Positions 15,525 to 15,577 of a stretch of DNA of 15,577 nt are shown in pieces. The stretch lies in contig JAHHTS010000049.1 in NCBI GenBank assembly GCA_020024475.1, positions 1 through 15,577 of the forward strand, in the 5' to 3' direction. This DNA is from Oscillospiraceae bacterium (GTDB taxonomy: Bacteria > Bacillota > Clostridia > Oscillospirales > Ruminococcaceae). How positions within the stretch are numbered: the stretch's first letter is position 1; every line of letters begins with the position of its first letter. The notes below the pieces were generated by a model. It did no database searches, was not told the origin of the DNA, and saw nothing but the letters and a program-made list of their open reading frames with translations. A program made the translations under genes and the position numbers.

Positions 15525-15577
15525 TGGAGCTGGTGGACGGATTCGAACCCCCGACCTGCTGATTACAAATCAGCTGC
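15525..15577 (-). tRNA. tRNA-Thr (anticodon UGU), 3' part, cut by the window edge
   Basis: Minus strand: anticodon arm GCTGA-TTTGTAA-TCAGC gives anticodon TGT. The variable loop AGGTC, T loop TTCGAAT, 3' acceptor strand CACCAGC, discriminator T and encoded CCA (15525-15527) follow. The 5' acceptor and D arm lie beyond the window. The T stem is GGGGG opposite CCGTC, which leaves one G-G mismatch. It is seven bases upstream of tRNA-Tyr, so the two are probably co-transcribed. Confidence 0.94.

Noticed and set aside
1..15577. Search for insertion sequences, CRISPR repeats, phage or defence genes
   Set aside because: No transposase-like frame, regularly spaced repeat or phage protein was seen. 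The only broken gene is the repressor remnant, and it shows no insertion ends.

Overview
The window is AT-rich DNA from a low-GC Firmicute, most likely a member of the Clostridia. The basis is an hrcA-grpE-dnaK-dnaJ heat-shock operon under a CIRCE element, strong AGGAGG-type ribosome binding sites, consensus sigma-A promoters, intrinsic terminators after almost every unit, and tRNA genes that encode their own CCA end. The genus cannot be named from sequence alone.

Layout. Positions 1-620 are AT-rich and hold no gene I can support. Then, on the minus strand, comes an NhaC-superfamily transporter (660-2159). Its leader is a complete lysine riboswitch (2289-2443), and the terminator and antiterminator can both be traced base by base. 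This points to lysine uptake rather than housekeeping Na+/H+ exchange. Also on the minus strand, the operon hrcA (7574-6549), grpE, dnaK and dnaJ (ending at 2777) runs from a perfect TTGACA/TATAAT promoter overlapping CIRCE to a terminator near 2750. A hairpin separates dnaK from dnaJ. hemW (7788-8876, plus) is divergent from hrcA, with its own promoter and terminator.

Next, on the plus strand, is a 1307-residue RND-family exporter (9127-13050). It has a helical, probably coiled-coil insert of about 270 residues in its first extracytoplasmic loop. An operator-like palindrome (9081-9094) lies just downstream of a probable promoter. Immediately after it is a TetR-family repressor gene reduced to a pseudogene (13040-13618), with several frameshifts, in-frame stops and a deleted recognition helix. 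A 17-bp hairpin terminator closes this former operon. A small orphan membrane protein (13734-14003, plus) and a membrane-anchored SGNH/GDSL hydrolase (14046-14969, minus, TTG start) converge on one bidirectional terminator. The right edge carries minus-strand tRNA-Tyr(GUA) and the 3' part of tRNA-Thr(UGU), with a terminator after them.

Functionally the window is mostly conserved housekeeping: protein folding under HrcA control, haem trafficking by HemW, and tRNAs. The three points that stand out are the lysine-switched NhaC transporter, the RND exporter with its large helical insert, and the decayed repressor next to a seemingly intact operator. I saw no mobile element, CRISPR array or phage-defence system.
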